Source: Candidatus Poribacteria bacterium (GTDB taxonomy: Bacteria; Poribacteria; WGA-4E; WGA-3G). From it: a DNA stretch of 64,000 nt. The notes below the pieces were generated by a model. The model made no database searches. It saw nothing but the letters and a program-made list of their open reading frames with translations, and had not been told where the DNA came from. Position numbers and translations under genes: made by a program. Shown here one piece after another: positions 17,398 to 27,403 of this stretch. The stretch spans positions 310,001-374,000 of the forward strand of contig JAJEIE010000033.1 in NCBI GenBank assembly GCA_022827625.1, read 5' to 3'. The first letter of the stretch is position 1, and every line of letters starts with the position of its first letter.

Positions 17398-19147
17398 GTA
17401 TCACCACAACGCGGGATATACGGAAAAATTGAAGAACTACTGTTATCTCTCGCTCGGTGCTAAGACCAACCCCTTTCTCCTCCCCACTCTCATACTCGCT
17501 GCCAGTTGTATTGTCCTTCCATCGGCAGCTGAAAATAGCATCCGCTTTACTGAGCAGACGCAGCAAGCCGGTATCCACTTCAAACACGCCAATGGCGCGT
17601 CTCAACACAAATATCTACCCGAAACGATGGGAGCCGGTGGGCTCTTCTTTGACTACGACAACGATGGACATCTCGACATCTATCTTGTCAACAGCGGCAC
17701 CCTCAACCACGATACCCAACACCAGAGACACCCTAACGAAATGAACGTTCTCTATCGAAACAGTGGTGATGGCACGTTTATTGATGTTACAGTAGCAGCG
17801 GGACTTCAACACAATCATGGATACGGTATGGGCTGCATCTCCGCAGATTATGACAATGATGGTGACGCGGACCTCTATCTCACTAATTTCGGTCCAAACC
17901 AACTCTATCGGAACAATGGCGATGGCACCTTCACAGATGTCACATCGGACGCAGGGGTGGGAGATGGGAACTGGAGTGTTAGCGCGTCCTTCGGAGACTT
18001 CAACCTTGATGGATATTTAGACCTCTATGTCGTGAACTATCTGGATTACCACCTCGAAACAGCGCACGCTTGTCTTCTGGAGGGCGTACATATCTACTGT
18101 GGTCCCCACGACTATCCTGGGATCCGTGATACACTCTATCGGAACAATGGAGATGGCACTTTTACAGATGTCACTTCCCGCGCCGGACTCCGCAACACGG
18201 GTAAAGGGTTAGGAACACTCTTTACAGACTATAATAACGACGGTTACCCTGATATTTTCGTTGCGAATGACGCTGTTCCGGATTTTCTCTATCGCAATAA
18301 TCAGGACGGGACTTTTACAGATGTCGCAGTAACAGCAGGGGTCGCTTACAATTCAGAAGGTCGATCGACAGCGAGTATGGGGATCGCTTCCGGTGATTAC
18401 GATAACGACGGTGCCTCCGATCTCTTTATTACAAACTTCTCCTTGGAAGTTAACAGTCTTTTTCGTAAAGACGACGGTGGCTTCTACACGATGACGACCT
18501 TTGAAACTGGACTGGCTGATCCGAGTTTCTCGCAGCTCGGTTTCGGGACCGAGTTTCTTGATGTGGACAACAACGGCACACTCGATCTCTTTGTCGCAAA
18601 TGGACATGTGTGGGATAACGTATCAGAGATCACACCAGTGCTTTCCTATAGGCAGAGATGTCAGATATTTGAAAATACCGGCGTGGGGCAATTCAGGGAG
18701 CTATCCGAAACAGCGGGTCCGTTTTTCAGACGTCCAGTCGTTGCGCGCGGTGCAGCTATCGGGGACTATAACAATGACGGTGCGGTGGATATTCTTGTTA
18801 CATCCAACGGTGGATCTTCCGTGTTACTGCGCAACGACTCTCAAATGGAAGGTGAAAAAAACAATTGGGTGAAAATTAAGCTTATTGGCACCGAAAGTAA
18901 CCGAGATGGTATTGGTACGAAAGTATGGGTGCGGACAGCGGAAACAATACAATTCCGAGAAGCAACTTGCGGTGGGAGTTATGCTTCAGGTAGTGAACGG
19001 ATGCTTCACTTTGGTATAGGTTCAGAAAAAACAATCCAATCTATCAAAGTCCAATGGCAAAATGGACACATTCAGACGCTTGATTTTTCAAACGCGGCAA
19101 GCCCTATAAACCGAGTTACCCACATTACAGAAAACCGTTTGAGGTGA
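17396..19147 (+). CDS. UnbV/ASPIC FG-GAP repeat protein
   Basis: About 570-583 residues, exported. A hydrophobic signal (LILAASCIVLPSAA) is followed by at least seven FG-GAP/VCBS-type calcium-binding repeats with the DxDxDGxxD pattern: DYDNDGHLDIYLVN, DYDNDGDADLYLTN, DFNLDGYLDLYVVN, DYNNDGYPDIFVAN, DYDNDGASDLFITN, DVDNNGTLDLFVAN and DYNNDGAVDILVTS. The C-terminus (LIGTESNRDGIGTKV...YASGSERMLHFGIG) is an ASPIC/UnbV domain. The frame has no ATG; candidate starts are TTG at 17396 (inside the terminator) or TTG at 17429, so the start is unsure. Its paralogues lie at 35269 and 39215. Likely a surface beta-propeller that binds ligands or other proteins. Confidence 0.85.
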   Translation: MYHHNAGYTEKLKNYCYLSLGAKTNPFLLPTLILAASCIVLPSAAENSIRFTEQTQQAGIHFKHANGASQHKYLPETMGAGGLFFDYDNDGHLDIYLVNSGTLNHDTQHQRHPNEMNVLYRNSGDGTFIDVTVAAGLQHNHGYGMGCISADYDNDGDADLYLTNFGPNQLYRNNGDGTFTDVTSDAGVGDGNWSVSASFGDFNLDGYLDLYVVNYLDYHLETAHACLLEGVHIYCGPHDYPGIRDTLYRNNGDGTFTDVTSRAGLRNTGKGLGTLFTDYNNDGYPDIFVANDAVPDFLYRNNQDGTFTDVAVTAGVAYNSEGRSTASMGIASGDYDNDGASDLFITNFSLEVNSLFRKDDGGFYTMTTFETGLADPSFSQLGFGTEFLDVDNNGTLDLFVANGHVWDNVSEITPVLSYRQRCQIFENTGVGQFRELSETAGPFFRRPVVARGAAIGDYNNDGAVDILVTSNGGSSVLLRNDSQMEGEKNNWVKIKLIGTESNRDGIGTKVWVRTAETIQFREATCGGSYASGSERMLHFGIGSEKTIQSIKVQWQNGHIQTLDFSNAASPINRVTHITENRLR

Positions 19148-19192
19148 AGTGTTAGATTTCGCTGAAATTTCGGAGTGTTCGAGTCTTTTGTG

Positions 19193-19221
19193 TTGACATA
19201 GGGTTTATTCGCGCGTATAAT
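19193..19221 (+). promoter_or_regulatory. Consensus sigma70 promoter of cysC
   Basis: TTGACA (19193-19198), 17 bp, TATAAT (19216-19221), both perfect. Confidence 0.85.
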
Positions 19222-19247
19222 AGTAGAGGGATTACACCTAAATTATG

Positions 19248-19276
19248 GAGGCACGTTTAGAATGCCTCAATTTTTT
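19248..19276 (+). promoter_or_regulatory. Terminator-like hairpin in the cysC leader
   Basis: GAGGCA (19248-19253) pairs with TGCCTC (19263-19268) around a 9-base loop, then AA and six T residues. It lies about 20 bases after the expected transcription start and before the cysC start codon, where a rho-independent signal would act as an attenuator. Confidence 0.5.
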
Positions 19277-19304
19277 GATTTTTTAACATGTGAGGAATAA
19301 TCGA

Positions 19305-19922
19305 TTGGCTCAACAAAAAGCAACTAATATCACGTGGCACGAAGCGGCTGTCACGGCAGAAGATAGAGAAAGATTACTGAATCAGAAAGGCTGTGTGATT
19401 TGGTTCACTGGACTTTCGGGTTCCGGTAAATCGACATTGGCAAATGCGGTCGAACAGGTATTACACCAGCAGAATCACCATACTTATGTGTTAGATGGAG
19501 ACAACGTTCGTCACGGATTGAACAAAAACTTAGGCTTCTCACCAGAGGACCGTGAGGAGAACATCCGTCGTATCGGCGAAGTAGCGAAACTTTTTGCAGA
19601 TGCCGGTACTATTGTTATGACAGCCTTCATCTCGCCTTACCACGCCGACAGAGACCAAGCAAGAGAACTCATGGCTGAAGGTAGGTTTGTTGAAGTTTTT
19701 GTCGACTGTTCACTTGAAGTCTGCGAAGAACGCGATACGAAAGGTTTATACAAGAAGGCACGTGCTGGCGAGATTAAGGAGTTTACAGGTATTAGTGCCC
19801 CTTATGAACCGCCTCTGGACCCTGAAGTCACTGTGAATACGGTGGAATTCTCTGTCGAAGAATGTGCCCAAGCAGTCATCGCGTTTCTTGTCAAAGTGGG
19901 TTTAGTTCCTGCTGATAGTTAG
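19305..19922 (+). CDS. cysC: Adenylylsulfate kinase
   Basis: 205 residues from the TTG at 19305, which has GAGGA 8 bases upstream; a GTG at 19290 is in frame but lies on the RBS. The product phosphorylates adenosine 5'-phosphosulfate to PAPS in sulfate activation. Visible: the P-loop GLSGSGKST, the APS-binding [44 protein letters not shown] and the lid [20 protein letters not shown]. The length is normal for a stand-alone kinase. No sulfurylase genes are in the window, so PAPS may serve sulfotransfer rather than reduction (inference). Confidence 0.93.
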   Translation: MAQQKATNITWHEAAVTAEDRERLLNQKGCVIWFTGLSGSGKSTLANAVEQVLHQQNHHTYVLDGDNVRHGLNKNLGFSPEDREENIRRIGEVAKLFADAGTIVMTAFISPYHADRDQARELMAEGRFVEVFVDCSLEVCEERDTKGLYKKARAGEIKEFTGISAPYEPPLDPEVTVNTVEFSVEECAQAVIAFLVKVGLVPADS

Positions 19923-19978
19923 AACGCGAGAAAGGGTGCCTCCACGACCTTATATGTGCTACGGAGACGGCATGAAAC

Positions 19979-20803
19979 ATGAAAGTGGAATCAGTTATCA
20001 AGGACTTCAATGAAAACGGTTTCTGTATCCTCCACGATATTTTGGAACCGGTCGTGCTTACGCGTGTCAAAGACGAATGTGAAGCATTAGTCGCTGAACT
20101 CGCGGCACAACGGCATGCACAAGGTAAATTGCTGAATACTTATCGCGATGCCCCGTTTGAAACCCGTCTGATGCTGCTCTACGAAAACTATCCAGACGAA
20201 AATCCGACTATCTTTCGTCCAGAACTACACCGAGAAGGCTTTTTCGGTGTGTTCGCCCATCCTGCCCTCCTTGAACTCGCATATAGGATCCTGGGTCCAG
20301 AGATTCGATTGTATCCAAACTATTCCGTTCGTCCGAAACTACCTGAGAACAAACGCACAGAAGTTTTGTGGCATCAAGATGCCGGTTATACCTCAGCGGC
20401 AGCAGATGTCTTGCGGATGATGAACGTTTGGGCACCGCTGGTACCGGTCAACGTTGAAAACGGGTGTATGGAATTTATTCCGGGAAGCCATAAATGGGGA
20501 GTCGTTCCGCACGAAAAAGATGAATACTACCTACGTATCCATGACGACTATATTCAACCCGTGGAAGCGGATGCTGTCCGCATAGAAATTGTCCCAGGAG
20601 ACGCTGTTATTTTCAGCAATCTCCTGTTTCATCGCGGGTTGCCGAACCGAGCAGCACACGTCCGCTGGAGTTTAGATTTCCGTTACCAAGATGCCAGGCA
20701 GCCGACACTCCGCTCGACCCAAGGACATCTGCTTTCTTCACAGATTACGCCCGACGCAGTTGTTAAGGATGCTACAGTGTGGGCACAGCTTGAATTTCAA
20801 TAA
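19979..20803 (+). CDS. Phytanoyl-CoA dioxygenase family protein
   Basis: A 274-residue Fe(II)/2-oxoglutarate oxygenase. The metal triad is visible as HQDAGY (His and Asp) and a distal His in NLLFHRGLPN, and the 2-oxoglutarate Arg is in HVRWSLDFRYQD. The segment NVENGCMEFIPGSHKWG is typical of the PhyH family. The substrate is unknown; these proteins are greatly expanded in Poribacteria-like genomes. It starts a run of four catabolic genes on the plus strand. Confidence 0.88.
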   Translation: MKVESVIKDFNENGFCILHDILEPVVLTRVKDECEALVAELAAQRHAQGKLLNTYRDAPFETRLMLLYENYPDENPTIFRPELHREGFFGVFAHPALLELAYRILGPEIRLYPNYSVRPKLPENKRTEVLWHQDAGYTSAAADVLRMMNVWAPLVPVNVENGCMEFIPGSHKWGVVPHEKDEYYLRIHDDYIQPVEADAVRIEIVPGDAVIFSNLLFHRGLPNRAAHVRWSLDFRYQDARQPTLRSTQGHLLSSQITPDAVVKDATVWAQLEFQ

Positions 20804-20838
20804 ACATTTTTGAGAATACTTCCTTAGAGATAAATTTT

Positions 20839-21816
20839 ATGAATTTAGTTCCACAAGAATTTATCCGCGTGATGCCAGATGCAATGCGAGGTTTCGTCAG
20901 TGAAGCCTTCCAGAAGGCGGGGACCTCAGAGGCAGACGCTACGCACATAGCACACCTGCTCGTTCTCACGGATCTGCGGGGTGTGTTCAGTCATGGTACG
21001 CGCCAAACGCCAGGATACGTAGGGATGATGCTTGACGGTAAAGTCAATCCACGTCCAAACGTCCACTGCATTGATGAATCTCCGACGACAGCGGTCTACG
21101 ACGGCGATGGTGGTATGGGACATTTTGCGTCGTATCATGCTGCGAAGGCAGCGGTCAAAAAAGCCAAAGAGATGGGTTTGGGTGCTGCAACGAGTCGGAA
21201 TCATTTCCACTTTGGGAGTGCTGGCAAGTATTCACGACTCGCGCTTGAAGCGGATTGTGCCGGGTTTGCGGTCTCCTGCCACCGTTTTCGACACAGTCCG
21301 GAGGGTGCGATTGCCACCGCAACCGGTGCCTCGCCGATGAGTTTTGCGATTCCTGCAGGCACCCAACCGCCCATAGTCGTTGATATGGCAACCGGCATTG
21401 ATACCAAGCTGTCGTTGGAAGAAGCCTTTGAACAGAGTCCTGCTGCGTTCTTCAAGATGTTGGGTTTAAGTCATGTGAGTCATGCCCTCGGTGGGTTCAT
21501 GGCAGGTATTTGGCTATTCGATAAGCCCCCGGATCCGCCAACAATCTGGGAAGGTGCCAATCAAGGTGCTTTTATTGCAGCGATTGACATTTCTCGGTTT
21601 CGACCGCTCGACGCGTATAAAGCGGAAATTGATCAACATATCCACGATGCACGACAAATGCGCCCGGCACCGGGTTATGACCGCTCAGATTTGCCCGGTG
21701 GTTTAGAATGGGCGCGCGAACAGGAATGGTCTGAAATCGGCATCCCAGTTGGCAAAGAACATCAAGAACAGTTGAAAAGCGTCGCTGAACGCGTTGGCAT
21801 TTCACTGCCATTCTAA
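20839..21816 (+). CDS. Malate/L-lactate dehydrogenase family (Ldh2-type) oxidoreductase
   Basis: 325 residues. The N-terminus has the family pattern of alternating helices with DLRGVFSHGTRQTPGYV, which holds the catalytic His region of the YlbC/Ldh2/MDH2 NAD(P)-dependent dehydrogenases. It is followed by GGMGHFASYHAAKAAVKKAKEMG and the substrate-binding SRNHFHFGSAGKYS. PIVVDMAT is conserved near residue 180. Such enzymes reduce 2-oxo acids or imines. The mid-protein is slightly short for the family. It lies 35 bases after the PhyH gene and 12 before the FAH gene. Confidence 0.85.
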   Translation: MNLVPQEFIRVMPDAMRGFVSEAFQKAGTSEADATHIAHLLVLTDLRGVFSHGTRQTPGYVGMMLDGKVNPRPNVHCIDESPTTAVYDGDGGMGHFASYHAAKAAVKKAKEMGLGAATSRNHFHFGSAGKYSRLALEADCAGFAVSCHRFRHSPEGAIATATGASPMSFAIPAGTQPPIVVDMATGIDTKLSLEEAFEQSPAAFFKMLGLSHVSHALGGFMAGIWLFDKPPDPPTIWEGANQGAFIAAIDISRFRPLDAYKAEIDQHIHDARQMRPAPGYDRSDLPGGLEWAREQEWSEIGIPVGKEHQEQLKSVAERVGISLPF

Positions 21817-21828
21817 ATAAGGACAATA

Positions 21829-22782
21829 ATGAAACTCATCCAATTTCATCTACCAAACTTAGGCAAGCGGGTCGGGATTGTTACCCGCGAAGCGGAAGTC
21901 ATTGACGTAACAAGCGAGGACTCACCGAATGTATTAGAAATACTGGCACTTGCCCATCGGGAGCAAGTCAGTCTCGGTGTCATACTCGCTGACATCCAAG
22001 AAAAGGTGGCAACTCCGACCCCGATACAACTTCACTCACGCCCTGAGGAAGAGCATGCAACCACGGAACCGGATGGGCTTACACTGAAAAAATTAGATGT
22101 CGCGCCCGCTGAAAATGTCCCGCATCTCTTAGCACCGATTGACTCTCCTGAAGTTTGGGGGTGCGGTGTCACCTACAAACGGAGCGCGGATATGCGCGAC
22201 GATGACAGTGAACAGGACATCTACAGCCGCGTTTATTATGCCGATCGCCCTGAGATATTTTTCAAGGGGACGCCATCACGTTGCGTAGGTCCTAACGGCT
22301 TTATTGGGATTCGGAGCGATTCCACGCTGACAGCAACGGAACCCGAGCTCGCTTATGTTCTCGGTGCTAATGGCGAGATCATTGGATATACGCTCTGCAA
22401 CGACGTATCGGCTTGGGATATTGAACGGGACAACCCGCTCTACCTACCGCAATCCAAAGTCTTTTATGGATGTTGTGCGCTCGGTCCGATGTTTGTTACA
22501 CCCTCTGAAGTAGATGATCCGTATAATCTGGATATGACGTGCACCGTTCTGCGCGGCGATGAAGTTATCTATGAAGGCAGTGTGAACACCTCCCAAATCA
22601 ATTGGAAATTTGAACAACTCACGGAATTCCTGATGCGGGATAATCCGATACCGTTCGGTACCATCGTTTCGACGGGGACAGGTATCATCGTGCCTAACGA
22701 CCTACCGCTTGCAGCAGGCGATGTTGTTAACATAGAAATTGATGGGTTCGGCACCCTCTCAAATCCCGTAAAACAACTTTAG
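21829..22782 (+). CDS. Fumarylacetoacetate hydrolase family protein
   Basis: 317 residues. The C-terminal two thirds is an FAH domain: WGCGVTYKRSAD, EIFFKGTPSRCVGPN, the acidic metal ligands in LTATEPELAYVLG, GYTLCNDVSAWDIERDNPLYLPQSKVF and STGTGI. The GVTYKRSADMR segment is common in sugar-acid dehydratases such as 2-keto-3-deoxy-D-arabinonate dehydratase, which would suit a sugar-acid pathway with the neighbouring dehydrogenase. It starts 12 bases after the Ldh2-type gene. The exact substrate cannot be decided. Confidence 0.85.
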   Translation: MKLIQFHLPNLGKRVGIVTREAEVIDVTSEDSPNVLEILALAHREQVSLGVILADIQEKVATPTPIQLHSRPEEEHATTEPDGLTLKKLDVAPAENVPHLLAPIDSPEVWGCGVTYKRSADMRDDDSEQDIYSRVYYADRPEIFFKGTPSRCVGPNGFIGIRSDSTLTATEPELAYVLGANGEIIGYTLCNDVSAWDIERDNPLYLPQSKVFYGCCALGPMFVTPSEVDDPYNLDMTCTVLRGDEVIYEGSVNTSQINWKFEQLTEFLMRDNPIPFGTIVSTGTGIIVPNDLPLAAGDVVNIEIDGFGTLSNPVKQL

Positions 22783-22881
22783 GATTTTTAACGATTAAAT
22801 CTGAGCTGCGGCGGACGTTGTCCTTGCAGATGCTTTTTAAAGAAAAGCAGTATGGAACTTTTGAAGTTTTTTAGGTGATTT

Positions 22882-24051
22882 ATGAAAAAAGTAGTGAACT
22901 TAGACGAAAACCACAAGGACGTAGGACGCAGTGCCCAAGAGCAATCGTTTACAATGCCTTTCATCGGCATGCACAAAACGGAACTGGACACGCCTGCCCT
23001 ACTCATTGATTTGGATAAAATGGAAGCCAACATACGGACGATGGCGGCTTATTTTTCAACAGTCAATGCACAATTGAGACCACACGTGAAAACGCATAAA
23101 ACACCGATCATCTCCCACAAACAGATTGCAGCGGGTGCGATCGGCGTTACCTGTGCAAAACTCGGTGAAGCAGAAGCAGTGATTCACGCCGGGATCCGAG
23201 ACGTACTTATCGCCAATCAAATTGTCGGTGCCCAAAAGATTGCGCGCCTTATTAATCTCGCCAAGCACTCTGAGATTATGGTCGCCGTCGATAACGCCCA
23301 GAACGTGCAAGCCATCTCCGAAGCAGCATCGGCGAAAGATGCAAACGTCAGGATGTTAGTGGAAGTTAATATCGGTATGGATCGCTGCGGCGTTGAACCG
23401 GGTGAACCGGCATTGGAACTGGCTGAACTGATACGCAAAAGTCCAAACGTCGAATTTGCAGGGTTAATGGGTTACGAGGGACATACTGTCGCAAAACCGG
23501 ACAAAGCGGCACGAAACGCCGCTGCACGCGAAGCTATACAAATTCTGGTGGACGCGAAGCACTACCTCGAAAAACGAGGTGTTGCAGTCCCTATCATGAG
23601 TGGTGGTGGCACGGGGACCTTCAACATCACGGGGAGTATCCCTGAAATGACAGAGGTGCAAGCCGGCTCTTATGTCTTGATGGACGCCACTTATGGGAAC
23701 GTAGAAGGCATTGGTGAACATTTTGAGCGTGCGTTATCAGTCTTGGCAACTGTTGTGAGTCGTCCGGCACCGGATCGGATTATCGTCGATACGGGTTTAA
23801 AAGTACTCGCCAAAGAGTTTGGCATACCGCAACCCGTTGGCGTAACGGGTGTAGAGATGACTGGCCTCTCTGAAGAACACGGAAAGCTGCTGGTATCCGA
23901 TGAAACCGTCTCTCTCAATCCTGGAGATAAACTCGAAATTTTACCAACGCACTGTTGTACGACAGTGAATCTCCACGACAGATATTACGGCATCCGCAAT
24001 GGAATCGTCGAATCTGTGTGGGAAATTGCAGCAAGAGGCAAGGCACAATAA
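22882..24051 (+). CDS. D-threonine aldolase / D-serine dehydratase-like PLP enzyme
   Basis: A 389-residue fold-type III PLP enzyme (alanine racemase N-domain type). The PLP lysine is in [18 protein letters not shown] binds phosphate. The C-terminal [12 protein letters not shown] contains the His-x-Cys metal pair of the DSD1/D-threonine aldolase family. It would cleave or dehydrate a D-hydroxy amino acid. About 24 N-terminal residues precede the usual start (MPFIGMHK); AGGTG upstream of 22882 supports the longer form. It overlaps the next gene by one base. Confidence 0.87.
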   Translation: MKKVVNLDENHKDVGRSAQEQSFTMPFIGMHKTELDTPALLIDLDKMEANIRTMAAYFSTVNAQLRPHVKTHKTPIISHKQIAAGAIGVTCAKLGEAEAVIHAGIRDVLIANQIVGAQKIARLINLAKHSEIMVAVDNAQNVQAISEAASAKDANVRMLVEVNIGMDRCGVEPGEPALELAELIRKSPNVEFAGLMGYEGHTVAKPDKAARNAAAREAIQILVDAKHYLEKRGVAVPIMSGGGTGTFNITGSIPEMTEVQAGSYVLMDATYGNVEGIGEHFERALSVLATVVSRPAPDRIIVDTGLKVLAKEFGIPQPVGVTGVEMTGLSEEHGKLLVSDETVSLNPGDKLEILPTHCCTTVNLHDRYYGIRNGIVESVWEIAARGKAQ

Positions 24052-24371
24052 TGATCACAACAACGACCCATACGGTTGAAGATAGAAAAATTCGGCAATA
24101 TATCGGGCTTGTTACGGGTGAAGCCATCATGGGCGCGAATGTGTTTCGCGATTTTATGGCAGGTCTGACCGACCTTGTCGGCGGGAGATCCGGTACTTAT
24201 GAAAGCAAATTTGCGGAGGCACGCGAGACCGCTCTCCAAGAGTTGCAAGAAGAAGCACAACGCAAAGGGGCTAATGCCGTTGTCGGTATTGACATCGACT
24301 ATCAAGTACTCGGTGCCAATAACGGCATGCTAATGGTTACGGCGACTGGGACGGCTGTGAAGATTGAATAA
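24051..24371 (+). CDS. YbjQ/UPF0145 family protein
   Basis: 106 residues from the ATG at 24051, which overlaps the stop of the preceding gene (TAATG). The segments [18 protein letters not shown] and [20 protein letters not shown] are hallmarks of the YbjQ/UPF0145 family, small pentameric proteins of unknown role sometimes described as heavy-metal-binding-like. It is very probably translationally coupled to the D-threonine-aldolase-like gene. Confidence 0.88.
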   Translation: MITTTTHTVEDRKIRQYIGLVTGEAIMGANVFRDFMAGLTDLVGGRSGTYESKFAEARETALQELQEEAQRKGANAVVGIDIDYQVLGANNGMLMVTATGTAVKIE

Positions 24372-24409
24372 ATTCGCTTTGTACCTGTGATACATAGGGC
24401 ATTTCGTTT

Positions 24410-24526
24410 TATAGTAAAGCCCAAAAATATGTGAACACTTGTAGCACAAACTGTTAGTTTGTGTGTAGGGACCGTCACGCAAACTAACAGTTTGCGGTAC
24501 GATAAGAGTGTCCAATTAATTATGAA
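24410..24526. repeat. Degenerate copy of the 117-bp element (E5)
   Basis: Left end TATAGTAAAGCCC and a right arm (GTCCAATTAATTATGA) like that of E4, but the terminal ACTATA is lost. The core has two related palindromes, ACAAACTGTTAGTTTGTG and GCAAACTAACAGTTTGC; the latter recurs at about 46498-46514. An 8-bp hairpin (GCGAGGTT/AACCTCGC, 24532-24551) follows in the leader of the next gene. Confidence 0.6.
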
Positions 24527-24606
24527 AAATAGCGAGGTTAGGAAACCTCGCCAGCAGATTTTGTGGATCAAAAAGCGCCAAACATACCCACAAAGGAGAA
24601 AATTCG

Positions 24607-25785
24607 ATGCAGATACCAACGCTAACTTTTATGCTACACATCGCTCGGAAACCCTATTATCTTCTCTGTCTGCTGGTTACAAGTCTTATCATGCTAACAC
24701 AAGCACCCGCGGACGGATACATTGCAAAACGGTATACCGTCAGGCAAATCGTTGCGGAAAGCACGAACGTTGTCTTTGGAACCGTCAGTGAGGTTAACAC
24801 CGAACGAAAGACAGCGAAAATTAAGGTCGTAGAAAATCTCAAAGGTAAAAGCGAATTCCAAGAGATCAGAATGCGGTTTGATGTTTATAAAGGAGAAACC
24901 GACTACAGAAAAGAAATTATCCGTTTCCTGAGGGAAGGCGAACCGATTATCGTCTTCTATCTGAAAGCGGGTAGACGCATTGACAGCATTGCCCACACGC
25001 GCGGCAAATGGTTTCAGACCCAAGTCACAAGACCGAGGGATAAAGACTGGGGATGGTGGCTGTTTACACACTTTGAGAAATATCTCAATGAAGATAAGGT
25101 GTCAAGGCGAGATTCAACACCGGATTTTCAAGAAGAATTACGTAGCATGCTCAGTGGAGATGCGCTTCAACTTCTGTTGCTTAAAACAGATTCCTACGAG
25201 TCAGAACCTCGCGCTATCGCTGAACTGGATGCCGTAGCAGATTTTGGCTTTGTTTATCATGCGACGACTGACCGCAACTTGCCGACAATTGGCGAAGCAG
25301 ACATTTTGTGGCTCGGTTTTCGCGCACTCTCTGAAGGCAGATACCGACTTAACGACAGACAAGAAAGCAGGATTAGGGAATTCGTGAAGAACGGCGGTAT
25401 TGTCATCGCCTCTGGACAGGATAGTGACAACGATCGCCCATGTGGTAGTGGCTGGCTGCCTGAACCGCTCAAGGGTGTGGAGAGCCCAACCCACAACGAT
25501 TTCAAAGTGACTTCCCACGCAGGCGACCTGTTTAAAGAACCTAACCGTATCCGATCTGGGCAACTCGCGCTTGATGATTCATGGCGGGGATGGAACGATA
25601 AATATCAGATACTGGCGACAACGAATAACGGGAAAGAGATTGTCCTCGCTAAACTCAGATATGGAAAAGGGATGTATCTCATCACAAATCTCTATAATCG
25701 AGGGAACTCGCAAATCGCTAAAAACCGTCGGATGCTTGAGAACTTAGTGCATTTCGCTGTCGGATTTATGGAAGAATCCAAGTAG
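24607..25785 (+). CDS. Exported protein with a GATase-like (DUF4159-type) C-terminal region
   Basis: 392 residues with a signal or anchor helix (YYLLCLLVTSLIMLTQAPADG) and an N-terminal beta region (YTVRQIVAESTNVVFGTVSEV, VVENLKGKSEFQEIRMRF) that may be an OB-like fold. From about residue 195 it has a Rossmann-like segment: ADILWLGFRALSEGRYRLND, FVKNGGIVIASGQDSDND and RYGKGMYLITNLYNRG, as in class I glutamine-amidotransferase-like domains without a visible catalytic triad. AAAGGAG precedes the start. It begins a probable three-gene run of exported proteins. Function unknown. Confidence 0.65.
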   Translation: MQIPTLTFMLHIARKPYYLLCLLVTSLIMLTQAPADGYIAKRYTVRQIVAESTNVVFGTVSEVNTERKTAKIKVVENLKGKSEFQEIRMRFDVYKGETDYRKEIIRFLREGEPIIVFYLKAGRRIDSIAHTRGKWFQTQVTRPRDKDWGWWLFTHFEKYLNEDKVSRRDSTPDFQEELRSMLSGDALQLLLLKTDSYESEPRAIAELDAVADFGFVYHATTDRNLPTIGEADILWLGFRALSEGRYRLNDRQESRIREFVKNGGIVIASGQDSDNDRPCGSGWLPEPLKGVESPTHNDFKVTSHAGDLFKEPNRIRSGQLALDDSWRGWNDKYQILATTNNGKEIVLAKLRYGKGMYLITNLYNRGNSQIAKNRRMLENLVHFAVGFMEESK

Positions 25786-25802
25786 CAGGGAGGGAGATGC
25801 CA

Positions 25803-27389
25803 ATGAGAAAAGCAAAATCAAAGCGGAACGCCCCAAGAGCCGATAGCCAATCGAAAGCCAATACAAAGTTGCTGCTCACAGCGGTACTTTCTTTTGTTTT
25901 TTTTGCTTCTGCCAGCCCGGCGCATGCTGTTATCCCGCAGCTGCTCGGACCGCTGACGGCGTTGCTGAGTATCATCCCGCAAATCCTCGCCTTTGTCGGG
26001 GTCGCGTTGCTAACAGCCCTCGTATTTGCACGGGATACGGTTAAAATGCTTTTCTACAAGTGCCGTGATTTTGCGACTGCACATAAGGTTACTGCCGCTA
26101 TCTTCAGCGTCGTTATTCTGGTTGGATTTGTTTCGGGAATCTACCTACTGATCGAAACGGCGCGAAGTTGGACAACCTTCACACCTGAAGCAAATGTTCA
26201 GAACACGAGCGTCGGAAATACAAGCGTTAGCACGCCGTGGTCAACCTTTCGAGGTGGAAAAAACCGGACAGGACATGTAGATGGACTTCCGGGTCCCACA
26301 CACGGCACCTTGGCATGGGTTTTCAGGGACGAAGCGGCGATGGCGGTTGACTTCTCTTCCTCACCAGCAATTGTCGGAAATCGGCTTTATATCGGTTCTT
26401 CACACGGCTCGATCTTCTCTCTTGGTGGTGCGACGTACTGCATTGATACCGAATCAAGGGAGGTCATTTGGCGGCATAGTTCCCGTATTCCAATTTTCTC
26501 GCCACCCGCCGTCGCTGGCGGTAGAGTCTACATCGGCGAAGGTTACCACCAAGACAGCGATTGTCATCTCCGGTGTCTTGACGCAAAGACTGGCGATCTC
26601 ATTTGGTCCTTCAAAACAACGAGTCACGTTGAGTCGACGCCATTTATCAGTCAAGGTAAACTCTACTTTACAGCGGGTGCTGATGGTGTTTATTGTATTG
26701 ACGCTTTGGAAGGACAACAGATTTGGCACTATGGGGATGTCCACGCTGACATGTCGCCCGTTGTGCATAACGGAACGGTCTATTTCGGAACAGGCTACGG
26801 TGATTACAAAGTCTTCGCAGTCGATGCTGACACCGGTACTGAAATTTGGTCAAAACAGATGCCTTACCCGGTGTGGGGCAGCCCCAGTGTGAGTGAAAAC
26901 CTCGTCTTTTTTGGACTCGGCAGAGGAAACTTTTCTGAGAGTGGTGCCATACCGGCAGGTAAGGTGGTCGCGCTCCATGCTGAAACGGGGGATACCGTGT
27001 GGGAACACGAAGCGGAAGACGCGGTTCTCACGGCGATCGCTGTTCAGGAGGGCTATGTTATCTTTGGTTCGCGCGATGGCTATGTCTATTGCCTCGGGGC
27101 AATGGACGGGAAACTTAACTGGAAAACGGATATCGGTGGACCGGTTGTCTCTTCACCGGCTGTAACGCCGGAAGTTGTTTATGCGGCGGCAAAAAATGGA
27201 TATATCTATGCCCTCTCTGCGGATAGCGGAGAGATGCAGTGGGAGTTCAATACGAGAACTGTCACACGAAATATAGAATTCTATTCATCACCGGCAGTTG
27301 CTAACGGATTGCTGTACATCGGGAGCAGCGACCGGTATATTTTCTGTTTGGGTGGTGATGTTCCCGAAGCAACTATTGGTAATCGCTAA
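25803..27389 (+). CDS. Membrane-anchored PQQ-type beta-propeller
   Basis: 528 residues from the ATG at 25803; GGAGGG is 8 bases upstream of it but only 2 upstream of the ATG at 25797. A basic N-terminus, a signal-like helix and two more hydrophobic helices (LLGPLTALLSIIPQILAFVGVA, AIFSVVILVGFVSGIYLLI) are followed by a propeller with repeats such as VYCIDALEGQQIW, VFAVDADTGTEIW, VVALHAETGDTVW, VYCLGAMDGKLNW and IYALSADSGEMQW. These are the YxxxxxTGxxxW blades of BamB/PQQ-repeat proteins. A scaffold or sensor role in the envelope is likely; an enzymatic PQQ site is not evident. Confidence 0.85.
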   Translation: MRKAKSKRNAPRADSQSKANTKLLLTAVLSFVFFASASPAHAVIPQLLGPLTALLSIIPQILAFVGVALLTALVFARDTVKMLFYKCRDFATAHKVTAAIFSVVILVGFVSGIYLLIETARSWTTFTPEANVQNTSVGNTSVSTPWSTFRGGKNRTGHVDGLPGPTHGTLAWVFRDEAAMAVDFSSSPAIVGNRLYIGSSHGSIFSLGGATYCIDTESREVIWRHSSRIPIFSPPAVAGGRVYIGEGYHQDSDCHLRCLDAKTGDLIWSFKTTSHVESTPFISQGKLYFTAGADGVYCIDALEGQQIWHYGDVHADMSPVVHNGTVYFGTGYGDYKVFAVDADTGTEIWSKQMPYPVWGSPSVSENLVFFGLGRGNFSESGAIPAGKVVALHAETGDTVWEHEAEDAVLTAIAVQEGYVIFGSRDGYVYCLGAMDGKLNWKTDIGGPVVSSPAVTPEVVYAAAKNGYIYALSADSGEMQWEFNTRTVTRNIEFYSSPAVANGLLYIGSSDRYIFCLGGDVPEATIGNR

Positions 27390-27403
27390 CAAGGAGTAAA
27401 AAA

